From Saccharina japonica (taxonomy: Eukaryota > Sar > Phaeophyceae > Laminariales > Laminariaceae): DNA of 64,000 nt. A model generated the notes under the pieces. It worked only from the letters and a program-made list of their open reading frames with translations. It had not been told where the DNA came from and ran no database searches. The position numbers and the translations under genes were made by a program. This document shows, in pieces, positions 1 to 12,639 of the stretch. Position 1 is the stretch's first letter; each line of letters begins with the position of its first letter. The DNA lies in contig MEHQ01000638.1 in the NCBI GenBank assembly GCA_008828725.1, forward strand, positions 203,579-267,578, in the 5' to 3' direction.

Positions 1-430
1 CCCCGGCGTTGACACGATCCGCGCAATGCACCTTTTACAGTCGCACCTCGTTGCTCTTCTACAAGACTAGACCCTGCACCCCGAATTCGCCGCGGCTCGC
101 TTTCCGGTTACCTCTGGAGTTGTCAGAGCAGTGGCACCGTTCGTAGTTCAAATGTAGCCACGGTCGGCTGTGCACCGTGCATCCACGGCCGCCCTCCTCG
201 CTCGTTGATAATCGAGCCGGCAGGGTACCTGGCTCGCTTGAATTACTTGACAACCGCGCGGGAATAGGAAACAAGTTTGCGTTGCTCATCCCACTGCCGG
301 ACAGGCGAAAGGCAGGCGTGCGCGGTTTCGATGGCCTAGGCTGAGTGGAACTTTTGTCTTCTGTAGCCAATACATCCTGCGCGGAACCACACTCGAAACC
401 TGGAGTCAGGTACGCGAGTAACTTCATGCA

Positions 431-2071
431 ATGCGGCGCTACTGTTGCGTACAGCGTGTTTGCCACAAAGGACGACGAGGGGTGACGTTAGTGACGGAAC
501 ATTCGCGTGCCGTTCTCTCAGAGTGGACAATACGCAGTGGTGCTAGAATTCCCATATCTGTAAATCAGGTTGAACACGTATGCCAAGCGGGCAACTTTAA
601 GATCGTTCTGGTTGACGTGAGTCCGGTTTTATCGGAGTAACGCCTAACTACACGTATAACCTTTGTTTTCCTCCAATGTGGGAGGGGCGTTGTGTAGCCT
701 CGTACCTGCGGTTTCGCATGCTCCCGCCCGTCCTTCACTTGATGGTGCGTTGATGCGGGTCATGACAGCGTAAACGTCCGCGCCGCTCCAGGTACTCAAT
801 AACATAGAGCCTGTATGTAGCCGACACACACAGGAGGGGGGCTAGGAGCGTCACACGCTCCACAATCTTCTTTTGTGGAATACCGCCCTCATTATTGAGG
901 GGAACATTGAAAACAACGAAAACACGTCGCTAAAGAGGAATGTATGGAGTACGCACGTCTTTCAACCTCACCTGACCCTGACTTCCTGATCCTCAAAAAC
1001 AGGTTAAGCTCGGGCTCGTATACTTTGTGAGGCAGTACGATAAGTTCGAGTGCCGTATCACGAACGTGGCTCGTTGGCACGTGATGGATCGAGGCCTCCC
1101 TGACAGTTGCACGGAACGTTTTTTATGAATACTACTGGTGCTGCTACTTTCTACTGATCATTGAGTCAGTTGCGTATGTCAAGTTGTCGACGGGGTGATG
1201 CATTAACGTTTTACTTACCTCGTCCATGATCGGAGTAAAAACGTAACCCGACACACAACCCCGCGTATCTGCAGGAGCACGTGGTGTAACGCACAGCTAC
1301 TATGCACAAGGTTCGCAGCAGCACAACAAATGATAAGTTTCATCGTGTCGTGCTTAACTATGTCTTCATGGAATAATTCCAAACCTTTTGCATTGGGTTG
1401 TACATTCACTTGACATCGTGCCAAGGTTCTCGTTAGTGAGTTGCTTGAACAGCGTGATATATAATGGGACTCTTTCACAAAGCAATGTATTTCTCTCGGG
1501 CGTGTTCGTTTAGCGGTACGCACGCATGAAACTGGGGCAACGTCTCCCACCGCGTCTATTTGGGAAAGATCGAAACCTCGCATCAATCTCCATTGGCGAC
1601 ACGATAAACGTTCTTCAGTTGCGTACCTGTTCCGGCCTCTCCTAGCGCCGTGAGCAGTGCCTACTCTAAGGTGCTTTCAAGGTGTATCCGCTGTAAATAT
1701 CTTGGGATTCGACGAATCTGTGTTTGGTTTGGAGCTGTTTGTATCCTATTTTGACTGGAACCACACCTCTGATGCATAACTGAGTGGTCTTCTTCGTCGG
1801 CCCTCGCAGCCCACATGACTTCTCCAAAAAAACGCCCAACACACACAATCATACCTCTCGAAGACCGGCGCCGAGTTGAGACGTGGCACTCGGGACCGAG
1901 TATGCAAGAAATCTCGGCGTAGATGTTGCCAAGCTGACTACGAGGAAGTGAACAGTAGTTTCCAAGTTTACCTGGGACCCATTGAGGATTTCTCGCACCA
2001 GAGTCGCCGGTCACGGACAGTTTGATTTCGAAATCAGCAGTAGCCATCTGTACTGGCACCTTATGTTTAGG
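431..2071 (+). pseudogene. Possible decayed exons of an unrecognised gene (copy A)
   Basis: Three short stretches keep the same reading frame in both duplication copies. The first (about 431-620) encodes a peptide including RSGARIPISVNQVEHVCQAG and is followed by GTGAGT, a good 5' splice signal. The second (about 1003-1129) contains LVYFVRQYDKFECR and then HVMDRG. The third (about 1940-2071) contains GHGQFDFEISSS, then LYWHL, and ends in CCAG|GTGCGT; the copy-B equivalent ends in CCAG|GTAAGT. No domain was recognised. An in-frame TGA in the third block here, where copy B has a cysteine codon, suggests decay. Protein identity between copies is not clearly higher than DNA identity, so this may never have been coding. 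Confidence 0.2.
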
Positions 2072-5000
2072 AAAATTCCAGGTGCGTTATTTGTTTTTTG
2101 TAGAACCACAAAAGTACTGAGCAGCCCAGAGTTATGATAAGTTTATGCACCGAAGTCATTTATCTCCACCGACCGATTTTACGAAATGGGGGGGGGGGGT
2201 GTTCTGTAACACAAGAACATGCCGCTCCTCTCTATCCAATGCCGGCGCCATTTGAGCCCTTGTGGCCGGCGTGCTGCCCTCGAATCTGCCTGCAATGTGT
2301 GTCTTTCCGTACTACAAAAATAAATCCAAGTCGGTTGTCGAGCAGCGTGCACCAGCAAAAACAATAGGGCTTACAGCAGGTTCTCACCGCCCCTAATCAA
2401 GGGCTGACGACCATTGCAGGACGTAGAGCAACACCGTATAGCTGATATTTGATTTGGTTTACCGTTTGTAGCCTGCGGTGCGGGCGGTCGTCTTGGCTTG
2501 TTATATCCCTAAACGAGTTTTTTTACGTCGGTTCAATCAGTGTACTCACCCAAACGCGAACTTGAAAGCAGCAGCGCGTGTTTCTACCGTTTGAAGCACC
2601 ATCGACCATATGATCACCATTCCCTGTTGGGTTTGTAGACCATCTATACGGACTGTTAAAAACTCATACGAGCTGGTTCAAGATGAACACCCCGAATGTT
2701 ATCACTCACGAATGCGTGTCGCAATATGCCATCGAAAGCCACACTTCTGGTATCATCCTGATCGTCATGAGCAGTGCAAAAGGGTGACATACCGAGTGTT
2801 TTAGTTGAGGTCCTAGGAACGACGCTAGCGGCAAAACAATGTGTCCCGAAAACCTACGGGCCTGAAAAAAGGACAGAAACAATCAGACGTCTCAATAGGG
2901 AATAGTATAATTTTTCATGTTTGACTCTAAACGAGCCGGATACAGGTACTTCAAGGCATGTCTGTCAAAACGTTCGCACAAATGTTCGACGGTTGGACTG
3001 CGTAGGGAAAATATCAAGTCGTTTTAAAGCTCGAAGCTGATCCAATAACGAGACTATGTAATTACCAGGCAACAACAAAATCCGCGTATCTTCCGCACAC
3101 CTGACCAAATGTTCACGAGTTTTTTAGAGATAGGTCGTGAGATTTTGCACACGTGTTCTTTGAGTCCCCTGCTGAGGCGTCGACAGTGTTTTGACAGTGT
3201 TTTGTTTTGTTTTTTCCTAGTTCTCGAGTTTGTTAAGCCGCGAGAAAACAACTCTTTAAAAAAAACAACATCCAACGTAAACAAACAAAAACGAAACACA
3301 ATATTTTGACGGGTCGGCAAGGGTTCATGGAACATGTGTGCAAACATTCAAGACATTCATCCCACAAACGGCCTGAACTTCCGACTCTGACTAAATCGAG
3401 TGAATCCAACCCGAACCAGCCTGTACCATATGCGAAACCTGTATCTGAAACAAGCTTCGTACACGAGGAAAATAGCTGCCTCAAACCTCTCCATCTCACT
3501 CGACGTTCGCGTCGCAGCTTCGTCACCCTCAGCTCCCGCATTGCTACATGGACTCTTGTTGTCGCCGTCGATTGTTGGGCTGACGTCCGTTCGTCATGAC
3601 CTGCTTCAAATATCATCGGCCGCTGTTTTTGTAGTTGAGGGCTCCGTCCACCTGCCCTATTGAGAAAACCCTCGCGTTAAGTGATACCTCATGTAGCTAC
3701 TGCCTCTACATGACGTTACGAAGAACAGTGAACGACAGTTTACCTCATTATGGGTCCGCCCAATGTATATATATTTACGAAGTATATATACATATATAAG
3801 TACGGTCTCGGTTTTCCGAAGCGCGTTTAGATCGGTCCCCTTGCGAGCAGCGTTTTTGATGTACCAGCTATTTAGTTCATGACTACGTTTATTGTTGGGA
3901 TTGATATGAGCTTGGACATGCGAAACCGCACGCTTGCGTACTACCGCACTAATCCTACAGTTGTAAACACCCAGGGTGGAGGGGTTTACTTTTCGTGTTC
4001 AGAAAAGCCACTGGGAGCGTTGACCGTGGGCTTGGGATTTGGCTGTAAAAAAACAATGTCGAAAGATTCACTGGCCAGGGCGACACGAAACGTTCACAAA
4101 CAACAAGCATATCTCTCACACAGACGTGCGGGAAACGACGACAGCTGGTTGCGTCGACGTCGCAACCCAGTAGTTGCGACATGCCAGATCATAGTAGTGA
4201 AGCTGCGGTGTGGAGTATATTTTATATTCCGTTATTCTGATGTGTAAACCTAGCTATACACGCAGAACGTTCTATGTGTGGACCCAACATTGCCTAGGTT
4301 GTTTCTTGCTCCTGAGGTGTAGGTTAGTGCGTAACCACGGCTGACGTCCGGGTGTCCTTGCCGCCCAGGTCGCTGCCGCTTTGCTGATTTTCTCTGTGTT
4401 TAGGCCATGTGGGTCCGCTGTTGACTGGCGTCTAACGCTCTCTTTCTCTGGCACTGCCTTCAACGACAGGTGACAAGTGCAGCTCGGTGCGTCTGTGATT
4501 TGTTCTCTCGGAGCTACAGTAGGTGCTATACAACGTTTTTCTGGGATACTCGGTCTGTCGCTTGTGCTGCGGCTGCCGTTGCTAGTGCTGCTTCAGTCGC
4601 AAGTCTCCAAACTAAAATACGACTAGCCTGCTCTGGCGATGGACGATCCACAGGCCCCCAGCGACAGGTGAGCAGGTTGTCTGAAATACCCTTGAGTTCA
4701 AATATCTACTTACAGTAGCGCAAATAAGGACACGGCTGCTCAGCACGTGGCCCGTCTTCTAATTGCATACGTGCGTATGGTGTCTAGTATTCAACGATAT
4801 TGGTGAGGTTGTGAACATGCACTGCAGCCCTCGTGAGAGTCACTCCGCATGATCTTGCGACTTAGTTTTTCCAATGTTAAGGGTAGCATAGCTATTCATG
4901 ATGTGACAGTCCGCAACCGAAGCTGCCGAAGATCGGTACCACCGGGTGTTTTTCCTCGGTTTTTAGTTGATTTGTTTTTCGCAAGGTTGGATAATCAATT

Positions 5001-5084
5001 CACCACTGCTCAGTCAAAGCTTCCCCCATCGAAACAATCGGTGTTCATGATTATTTCCCCGCCAGTTGTCCAGCTCGTTAAACA
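2072..5084. other. Non-coding part of duplication copy A, no gene seen
   Basis: No recognisable gene. A frame ending at 3663 (last residues VVEGSVHLPY) is open in both copies and has the same stop position, but its protein identity is lower than its DNA identity, so I do not call it. There is a G tract near 2190-2200, where copy B carries its 0.3-kb insert, and an AT-rich TATATA stretch at about 3760-3800. Short direct similarity to copy B runs throughout. Confidence 0.6.
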
Positions 5085-6593
5085 ATGCATTGACTGAATT
5101 ATTTTCCTGACGATTCTCCTTCTAGGGACGAAAACACCCTGCTTGATACTGAAGCTGCCGGGGAAGAAGCGGTAGTGGTAGAGTTTCGGGTTGCAACCAA
5201 TGGCGACGTCATGAGGATTCTGGCAGAGCTACTATCCACCCAGTACGCAATTTTCGCCGAGGTCTCGAAGGGCTGGAGAGACGCCTGGGGGGTCCTACCT
5301 AAACGCACGCAAGCTGTCACGGCCGACACTACTATATCTCAGCTGCAGTGAAGCTTGGACGGCGGTCTGATGAAGAGCGACAACGTATGCAAACGCATCG
5401 CCGAACACTGCGGTATTGACATTCTGCAGTATGCGTACTCGAATGGGTGTGTGTTGGGACGGGCGGCATGCTTCAAGGCCGCCGCTCGCGGACACCTCGA
5501 AATGATCCAGTGGGCACTCGACCAGAAGTGCGGCTGGCGCGAGGTCCTGTGCAGAGCGGCTGCGGACGGCGGGAGCTTGCGCATTTTAAAGTGGGCGCGC
5601 GCTAACGACTGCCCCTGGAACGGCACGACCTGTAGCTCGGCTGCTAGGGCAGGTCATCTCGATATCCTTAACTGGGCACGGTCTGAAAACTGTCCTTGGG
5701 ACAGCAAAAAGTGCCCAATCTCAACTAAGCCTGGATGTAGGAGTTATTTTCGGATGCCGGGACATTACGGTCGCCCTTGGATATCTCAGACGTGCACAGG
5801 AGCCGCCGCCGGGGGTCACCTAGAGGTTCTTCAGTGGGCTCGCGCAAACGGTGCGGAATGGGGAGTAGACACGATTTACTGGGCAGCCACCGGAGGGCAC
5901 TTGGAGATGATCAAGTGGGCGAGGGATGAAGGGTGTCCCTGGAACCTTGCAGCATGCTGGGCCGCTGTCATGAATGGGAACCTGGCATTGCTGGAGTGGA
6001 TGGTGGATCAAGGCTGCGACTTGCCCTCCTGCGCGGACGAAATAGCAGCTCGAGCGGGGCATCTACACATTCTCCAATGGATGCACGCCAACGGCCACGA
6101 GTGGGACATCTCTCGTGTTTGCCAGGAGGCGGCACGTCGGGGTCACCTCAGCGTGGTTCAGTGGGCACAAGCTAACGGGTTCCGATGGGACAGCAGTACC
6201 AGTTACGAAGCTGCTAAGACTGGACACCTTGACATTCTTCAGTGGGCTCGAGCTAACGGCTGCGACTGGGACATTGATACTTGTTTCGGGGCTGCCGAAA
6301 GGGGGAATCTCGAGGTGCTCAAGTGGGCACGACGTAACGGCTGCCCCTGGGACAGCAGCGTCTGTGAAGCTGCCGCCAGCGAGGGTCATCTAGAGGTGCT
6401 TAAATGGGCACGTGGTAACGGCTGCCCCTGGGACAGCAGCGTCTGTGCCGCTGCAGCCAGCGGGGGTCATCTAAAGGTGCTTAAATGGGCACGTTTTAAC
6501 GGCTGCCCCTGGGACGAAACGACACGCGTCGGTGCGTTCAAGTCCAAGCGCTCAGATATACTGGAATGGGCTCGAGCAGAAGGCTGCCCTTAG
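5085..6593 (+). pseudogene. Ankyrin-repeat protein gene, 5' end broken (copy A paralogue)
   Basis: This is the copy-A counterpart of the intact gene at 46211-47638. From 5085 to 6593 it spans 503 codons against 476 in copy B; the difference is exactly 27 codons, one ankyrin unit (the one containing WDSSTSYEAAKTGHLDILQW), so the frame is collinear throughout with no frameshift. Two in-frame TGA codons interrupt the 5' part: codon 3 (5091-5093), and 5349-5351, where copy B has the tryptophan codon TGG. An internal ATG at 5370 (MKSDNVCK) could still give a 407-residue protein that lacks the N-terminal F-box-like region but keeps about 13 repeats ending in ARAEGCP. Conservation with copy B is much higher than in flanking DNA. 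It is either a recent pseudogene or an N-terminally shortened functional paralogue. Ankyrin units mediate protein-protein contacts; the partner is unknown. Confidence 0.75.
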
Positions 6594-9266
6594 TACTATA
6601 CCACGTACGCGGTGGCCGTAGACCGTCAGTACCAGTTTGTGGAGGAGTGAACAGTTCAAAATGGATTCCCTCGGGTGAAGTAGGAGAAGGAGGGATTGCG
6701 TTGGAATCTCGAAGGCTTAACACTCAAATCTAAGTGCAGCCGGTTGTGCCGTTCAACAGCTGCAAGAGTCTCGGCCGTTCCTTGCGACCTGTTGCTATCC
6801 GGCAGATATCTTATTAGCTCGGAAGCGGCAGCAACAGCAGCAGTACTACTCCAGTGGGGCTAGCAGTGGTATCTCTATTTGTCTGTGGGAGCTTGGTGTG
6901 GGCGATCCTCCGAGAACGCCTTGTCTGCTTGGACGAGGGTACCATCTGAACCTTTGGTCCTGTGTGTGGTCGAGTTGTATATTTGTTTTCGTATATGTAG
7001 GAGAGTGGAAGTGTTGTGTTCTTAGATATGTGGCCGCGGAGCGACTAGCTACTCGTTTTATGAGTATCGATTGCATTATCCTCTCTACATCGTGATGAGG
7101 ATGTTGTCTTGAATATCCATACCTTTATTCGTTGTATATTGCCCCGCGAAACAGCTCCTCGGCCGAGAGTTACACAACGTACAGCGGACGCACGTCGGTT
7201 CCACGGCCACCTCAAGATTCAGCCATTGGTACCCCTAGAAAAACAACGCACGCCGCCGGCAAAGCCAGGAGATGGGGGCCGTCGACAGGTGCCCACTCGG
7301 GGAAGGTTTCATTGTCCCCGCCGTGGGTTACAAGAAGTAGGGTCTTTAACGTTATGAGCCTTTTCTCGGAGTTTTGGTTTTCTCTCTGTATGCCGTTTCT
7401 TCCATTTATGTGACAGCGCTTTTATTCTGAAGAGAAAAGCACCATAACCACTGAGTGAGCTACTAGTCAGTGCAAAGTTACAGCTCAGCACTTTGATTAT
7501 GGTGACTATCTCACAAACTGGGTGACTATCGCTTGAGAACTGAGCATCAGATGTAATCGAACGGTCGCAATCGCTCCGACCAGCCCTTCCATGTTACGAT
7601 TGTTTTCGGGCACATGGCGATGACGGAGGCTCGTATATAGTGTACGGTTTTTATAGGCCCCTTCCTGCCTTTGGGAATGGTTAGGCCATGTCAGGTTTAG
7701 ATAGATATATCCACTTTCGCTTAAAACAGACATGAAAGACGACCGGATGATTCGAGCCGAGATCACCCCCTTGCACTTCTTGGGCGCTCATCGGACGTAC
7801 TAGTTATACCGTCACAGGAAGCCGGGACCCTCCCCTTGCGCTTTGTAGGCGGAATTAGACCCCTTGTGGAGAGGTAAACCCATTCCAACGGGAGATAAAG
7901 GCGTGACCACAATCATAACTTTCCTTTTGGGTCCGTGTATGATCAGCTTTGGCGCCTGGCGGAACAGGTAGGATCATGTTGAGCCCGCACTGTGCGATTG
8001 AAGGCATTCCATGTTGGAGGCTATCTACAATAATCGCCCAATCATGTTGCTGCCAAGGCACAGGTTCATCGGCACATTGAACTTGAATGGAAGGTTAAGG
8101 AATTGGAGTACGCCATGTCGCGTACCAGCTTCAGAGACAGGATAATGTTTTGGTCAGTTCTGTTCAAGTGGGGGGTTCCGATCACGTGTTTAACTGTAGT
8201 TCCAGTGGTTTGTGTAGTGGCATCGAAGGCGTGAGGCCGAACTACGTTTTGTTGTGGGGCGCATGGAGTTCCATCCCGCCGCTATGAAACGTAATGCCCG
8301 ATGCTGCAGACAGCGTTAAAGCCCGTCACCGTAGCTACGCGTAGCTCGACGATGGAGTCATTACTTCTAGTGTCGAATGCCGTAGTCGTAAACGTTTGTA
8401 GTTTGGTGCAATTGCGGGAAGTGGTTCAGATGCAGGAACAAGCGGGATGCAACACTGGGAGTATGCCAAAAAGCTAACTTAATTATGCAGATGAAGGTAT
8501 AAATCAGATTGACGCGCACCGATTGTCGTTTCGAGTACAATCAACGAAAAATAATTTGTTTGTATTTCGGGTAGTAGTAGAATGCTGTCGTGGTTCGTGA
8601 TCCCAATCACACAGTTATGATTTTGTAGCTCCATCTGCGTACCACATGCATATTACACGCTCGTATCGGCTGCACGCGTGGGTTGTCGTCGCGTCGATGA
8701 ACACAGCGAGTTGCACGCTTACCTCACACCACGCTGTACACAATAGACCGACCACAACAGACAATTGGGGAACAAAGCTGCGGATACTCCGCGGCGGTCA
8801 TGCCTGTTAACACCGCTTGTCATTGCAGCAATGATCAAACTGCAGCATAACCGACATGGTGTACGCACAGCATAAATAGGCCTCTGTTTTTTCGAAGAAC
8901 CCCTCCCATGCGCCCCACGAGGAAAAGTATTTCAGCCTCGCAGCTTCGATCCCGATATCTGCATACGTCGTGAAGCTACAGTTCAACATGTAACCGAGAC
9001 TCCCCGCATGCATACTACGGACACAAGAGAGTCGACAGCCTTTCAGTTCGGTACGACAAACAACATACTACAATTGTTCAACGTTTCAATTAGAGTTGCT
9101 AGTACTGCGCCCCGACAGTAACGGCCACAACGTACTTGGGCGATGATGGTAGACAGTTTCCGGCATCTGGAATGCTTCCAGTAACACGAGGTAGCCCAAC
9201 ATGACCCTACCTGTTAGTCTGAGCTCCCACGCTGCTCGTAGGTGGAAGATACGTCAAAGTTGTCAT
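6594..9266. other. 3' flank of copy A, no gene seen
   Basis: Sequence shared with copy B 47639-50312 at about 80-85% by eye. No open frame here shows protein-level conservation between the copies or a domain I know. It presumably contains the 3' untranslated region of the ankyrin gene and spacer DNA. Confidence 0.6.
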
Positions 9267-9640
9267 GTTACGAACATATCTGTTGTTGTGGACAGGTACG
9301 AATCACAGGTGCAGAGTTTTCGTCTTCAAGATTGGCCGAATATCAATACCGCTTTGGGGGACCAGGAAACACACCACACATAAAATACTTGTACAGAGGG
9401 TTCAAGGGTTAGACCGACCGACAAGCTGAGCGTAAAGCGACCTATACTGATGCCGCTGATGCTGGTGTTCTGCTGCTGCGGCATGCTGACGATATGTTTT
9501 TCTTGAAATAAAATTGAACAACTCTAACGGCGCGTATACGTAGATGTTCATTCGCGTTGATTCAGCACAATCAGTATTCCCTCAGCGTGATGCATTGCAC
9601 ATTTGACTACTGCAGGTACTGAGGTCGCGCCTCATACCCA
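9267..9640. other. Unique spacer beyond the duplication edge
   Basis: Begins at the breakpoint where similarity to copy B ends. It holds no recognisable gene or repeat and leads into the TAACA/TGTTA array. Confidence 0.5.
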
Positions 9641-9644
9641 CTGC

Positions 9645-10500
9645 GAGTAAATTACTACAGTAGTAACTACTGTGTTGCTTGGATGTCAGCAAAATTCGAT
9701 AACACGGCTACATTGTGTTACTCCGCGACGACGCTTTACCCCAAACACAGGTAACACATGTTAGAGCGTGGGAAGATCCAAAGAGTAACGTAGTAACATT
9801 ACGTTGGATTGACTCCGGCCCCCACAGTACCTTAGTAACATAGTGTTACGCCCTGATTGATAATTATGGTAACACAGTAATATAATGTTAAAATCAGATA
9901 TTTACTGACACTAAAACCGTAACGTAATGTTAGCCAGACCTCAGCATCTAGGCAAACACCATAACATAGTGTTACGTATCGGCCAGCTAAGAATGTAACG
10001 TATCTAACGTATGTTAAAGGTTACGTTATACGACCTTAAGGTAATCAGACTGGGGGTCCGAATAACGTTAGTAGTGCTGGCCACTATGTTAGTGTTATGT
10101 TAGTGTGTTTTTTTCTGTAACACAGTCTTAACACTCATTGGAAGGGTAACACAATGTTAGTGTGTTATGTCTAACGCCCCGTGGACAGTATCACTATGTT
10201 ATCGTGTAAGTAAATCTGCAGATATCGATCTGGGAATGTTAGAGAAATAACGTACGTGTTGGGTCAGAGCCCAACACTATGTTAGAGTGTTGGTTGAAGG
10301 ACGGACCACGGTGTAACATAACATTAAGGCGTGTGCACGTTCGTGGGCTTCCAGTTCACACTGTGTTACCGCGTCACCGTGATTGCCCTTCCAGTGTTAA
10401 CACGGTGTTACCGCGTTACCGTGATTGCCCCTCCAGTGTAAACACAATGTTAGTACGTTGCCAAGTCCCTGTTTTAGGCCCCATAACGAATATAAGTGTT
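9645..10500. repeat. Array of short inverted repeats TAACA...TGTTA
   Basis: About thirty copies of the half-site TAACA or its complement TGTTA occur in some 860 bp, often paired as palindromes such as GTAACACATGTTAG (near 9751), AACATAGTGTTACG (near 9835 and 9963) and GTAACACAATGTTAG (near 10147). Spacing is irregular, about 30-80 bp. Within it a segment of roughly 45 bp around ACCGTGATTGCCC occurs twice in tandem (about 10372-10395 and 10415-10435). The 107-codon frame at 10279-10602 crosses the array and is regarded as fortuitous. Confidence 0.75.
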
Positions 10501-10539
10501 ATCCGAGTGATACGTTTTCCGAGGTGTGGGCATTTAAAT

Positions 10540-11302
10540 AATCCATCGACAGCAGCAAAAGCCGCAACAGCTGGAGTCCACAAAATAGCAGCACGAACGT
10601 AGATCAGAAAACAACAAAATCGCCGGCATCGATGCGGAGCCCTTGTTTAGCAAGTGGTACATGCAGCAGTGGCCCTTTTTATTCGATTTTAAAAGTTGCT
10701 CTGAGCTTTCTATTCCGAAAATAGTGCAAACACGGCTTTGTTGTCAAGTTTTGGATCGATATTTATTCTGATGGAAGTTCTGGAGATACATTTGTTTCTA
10801 CTTCTTTTTTGGACTCTATGAAAAACACTATCCTGATTTTAGTACGAAAAACAGCATCTTGATATTATTGCCAAAACAATTGTTTCGAAATTAGTGTGGA
10901 TATTTTCACTTCGCTTTAGTGTGCGGGTGACCCTGGCCGCCCCTCCCTCCATCTTCCACCAGCCCGGTATATGGTCTGTACAGCAGTGTATATAGCAGTA
11001 TATATCGATATATTTTAGTGGTAATGTTACATGGTGTATGTTTTATATGACCGCTGGTCCATTGTGTGTATGAGAATATATATACAGCAGCGGGTTTGCG
11101 GAATGGCGCTGTGTGTACAGCAGTATATCAATATAGTGGTAACAGTTACATGGTACAACCAATGGCCAGCGGAAACAGTGGTACACGTATGTTTGGCGCA
11201 GCAGCAGGTATATATGCACAGCAGCAGCGGTAATCCGGTATATATGGCACGGTGTGTACAGCAGTACAGCAGTGTATTGACATAGGTAAAACAGTAATTA
11301 AC
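10540..11302 (+). repeat. Dispersed repeat R1, copy 1, left part
   Basis: Shares GCCGGCATCGATGCGGAGCC (10622 onward) and then a long diverged similarity with 50880 onward and, slightly changed, 53728 onward. Next comes a block with GTTCTGGAGAT (10785-10795), then GGCCGCC-rich DNA, then CAGCAG/TATATC-rich DNA (10980-11280). The copy is split by a 1.3-kb insert at 11303-12639 and resumes at 12640. The class of element is unknown; no coding region for a transposition protein is seen. Confidence 0.7.
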
Positions 11303-12639
11303 ACAAGGGTCTCCTAAAAAACAAAAACGACACACCACGACCCCAGAGGTCGGAATAGAAAACCGTTGCAACCGTTGTGATCACATGATGAAATAAGAAA
11401 ATGGAAAAAAAATATTATCCTTATTTTCATTTATTTTCACTTGGTTTTAGTAACCCCCCCCCCCTAACGAACAAAAAAATATGTGAGATGTCGAAAAAAA
11501 TAAAATCGACCACCCCTGCCACACTCCATATTTTATTTTTGGGATACCAAATATAGGGGGGGGGGTGTCAATTTGTTTATTTAGGCAAACGGGGGGTACA
11601 TACCATACTAAACCCTATATAAACTTAATCAGACCATCCATAAACCGCAGTACCATACTATTTCCTATATAAACCAACTATATACTAAAACCTATATAAA
11701 CCAATAGCAGGGGATGTTGGTGAATCGTGTCCGCATTCCCAAGCATAGGCAAGGCTTTCAAGACAATACAGCACCACGCAGCGTTTCTGCTTTAGGATTA
11801 TGAAGGAAATCAGACCATCCATAAACCGCAGTACGATACTATTTCCTATATAAACGAACTCCATACTAAAAACTATATTAACCAAGATCAGGGGATGTGG
11901 ATGAATCGTCCCCGCATTCCCAAGGGTAGGCAAGGCTTTGTAGACGATACAACAGCCCACCCAGCGTTTCTGCTTTAGTTTTATGAACGAAATCAGACCA
12001 GCCATAAACCGCAGTACTATACTATTTCCTATATAAACCAACTACATACTAAAAACTATATAAACCAATATCAGGGGATGTCGGTGAATCGTCTCCGCAT
12101 TCCCAAGGGTAGGCAAGGCCTTCTAGACGATACAACAACGTCCAGCGTTTCTGCTTCTAGAGTTATAAACGAAATCAGACCATCCATAAACCGCAGTACG
12201 ATACTATTCCCTATATAAATCAACTCCATACTAAAACCGATTTTAACCAATAGCAGGGGATGTGGGTGAATCGCCCCCGCATTCCCAAGGGTAGGCAAGG
12301 CCTTCTCGACAACACAACACCACCCAGTCAGTGCTTCTGATTTTCAATCTTGATACGAGTGGCTGGTGTGGCGAGTGTGGTAGTCGTTTCCCAACTCCGA
12401 CCCTCCCGACAGTAACAACACATTCCTTGTACAGTATGTTGCATATACCATTGTGTACACAGTGAACACCCAAAGCCAAGCAGTATTATAGTAGACGCTA
12501 GACACACATACGTAGAGCAGCGTCTGCAGAGGCGTGTGAGACCAACAAAAAACGCACGGGGAAGAAAAAAATGTTTTTTTTTTCCCCTCCAATGTAGGGG
12601 GGTGGGGTGTATGGGGTTCAGATCCGCGCACAACCTTGA
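11303..12639. mobile_element. 1.3-kb insert within repeat R1, carrying a 182-bp satellite
   Basis: Comparison with R1 copy 2 (51410-51450) shows that copy 1 is interrupted after CAGTAATTAA and resumes with CATGGTATAGCG. The inserted DNA contains A-rich and poly-C stretches (near 11450), a tandem array of 182-bp units, and a poly-A/poly-T and G-rich right part (12565-12610). Its last bases are CTGA, and TCTCCTA lies near its left end, which faintly recalls Helitron ends; no convincing terminal hairpin or target duplication was found, so the class is open. Confidence 0.5.
11600..12345. repeat. Satellite array, unit about 182 bp, four units plus partials
   Basis: The marker CAGGGGATG occurs at 11708, 11889, 12072 and 12254, giving periods of 181, 183 and 182 bp. 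Each unit also contains CCGCATTCCCAAG, GCGTTTCTGCTTTAG, CAGACCATCCATAAACCGCA and a TTCCTATATAAAC stretch. Units differ by perhaps 5-12%. Minus-strand open frames across the array (for example 11685-12041) simply read through the repeat because the unit is nearly a multiple of three, so they are not called as genes. Confidence 0.9.

Larger units (their letters stand above)
1..9266 (+). repeat. Segmental duplication, copy A (left end outside window)
   Basis: This stretch aligns in the same orientation with about 40782-50312. The first bases of the window (GACACGATCCGCGCAATG) recur near 40790, and similarity is lost abruptly after ACGTCAAAGTTGTCAT (ending near 9266 here and 50312 in copy B). The non-coding parts agree at roughly 80-85% by eye with many small indels, while the ankyrin reading frame inside agrees at about 93-96%. 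The spacing between copies grows by about 0.3 kb mainly because copy B has an extra insert at 42988-43308. The left boundary of this copy is not visible. The direct orientation and 40.8-kb spacing point to an old duplication rather than an assembly artefact. Confidence 0.9.

Noticed and set aside
59-466. Minus-strand 135-codon frame shared in part with 40903-41151
   Set aside because: Open in both copies for about 80 codons (ending near TPAFRLSGSG), but the frame breaks in copy B and protein identity does not exceed DNA identity, so it was not called.
9645-10500. CRISPR-like array
   Set aside because: The repeated word is very short and palindromic, spacing is irregular, and the context is eukaryotic with no associated genes.
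11685-12479. Minus-strand frames of 75-118 codons
   Set aside because: They are translations of the 182-bp satellite units; repetition, not selection, keeps them open.
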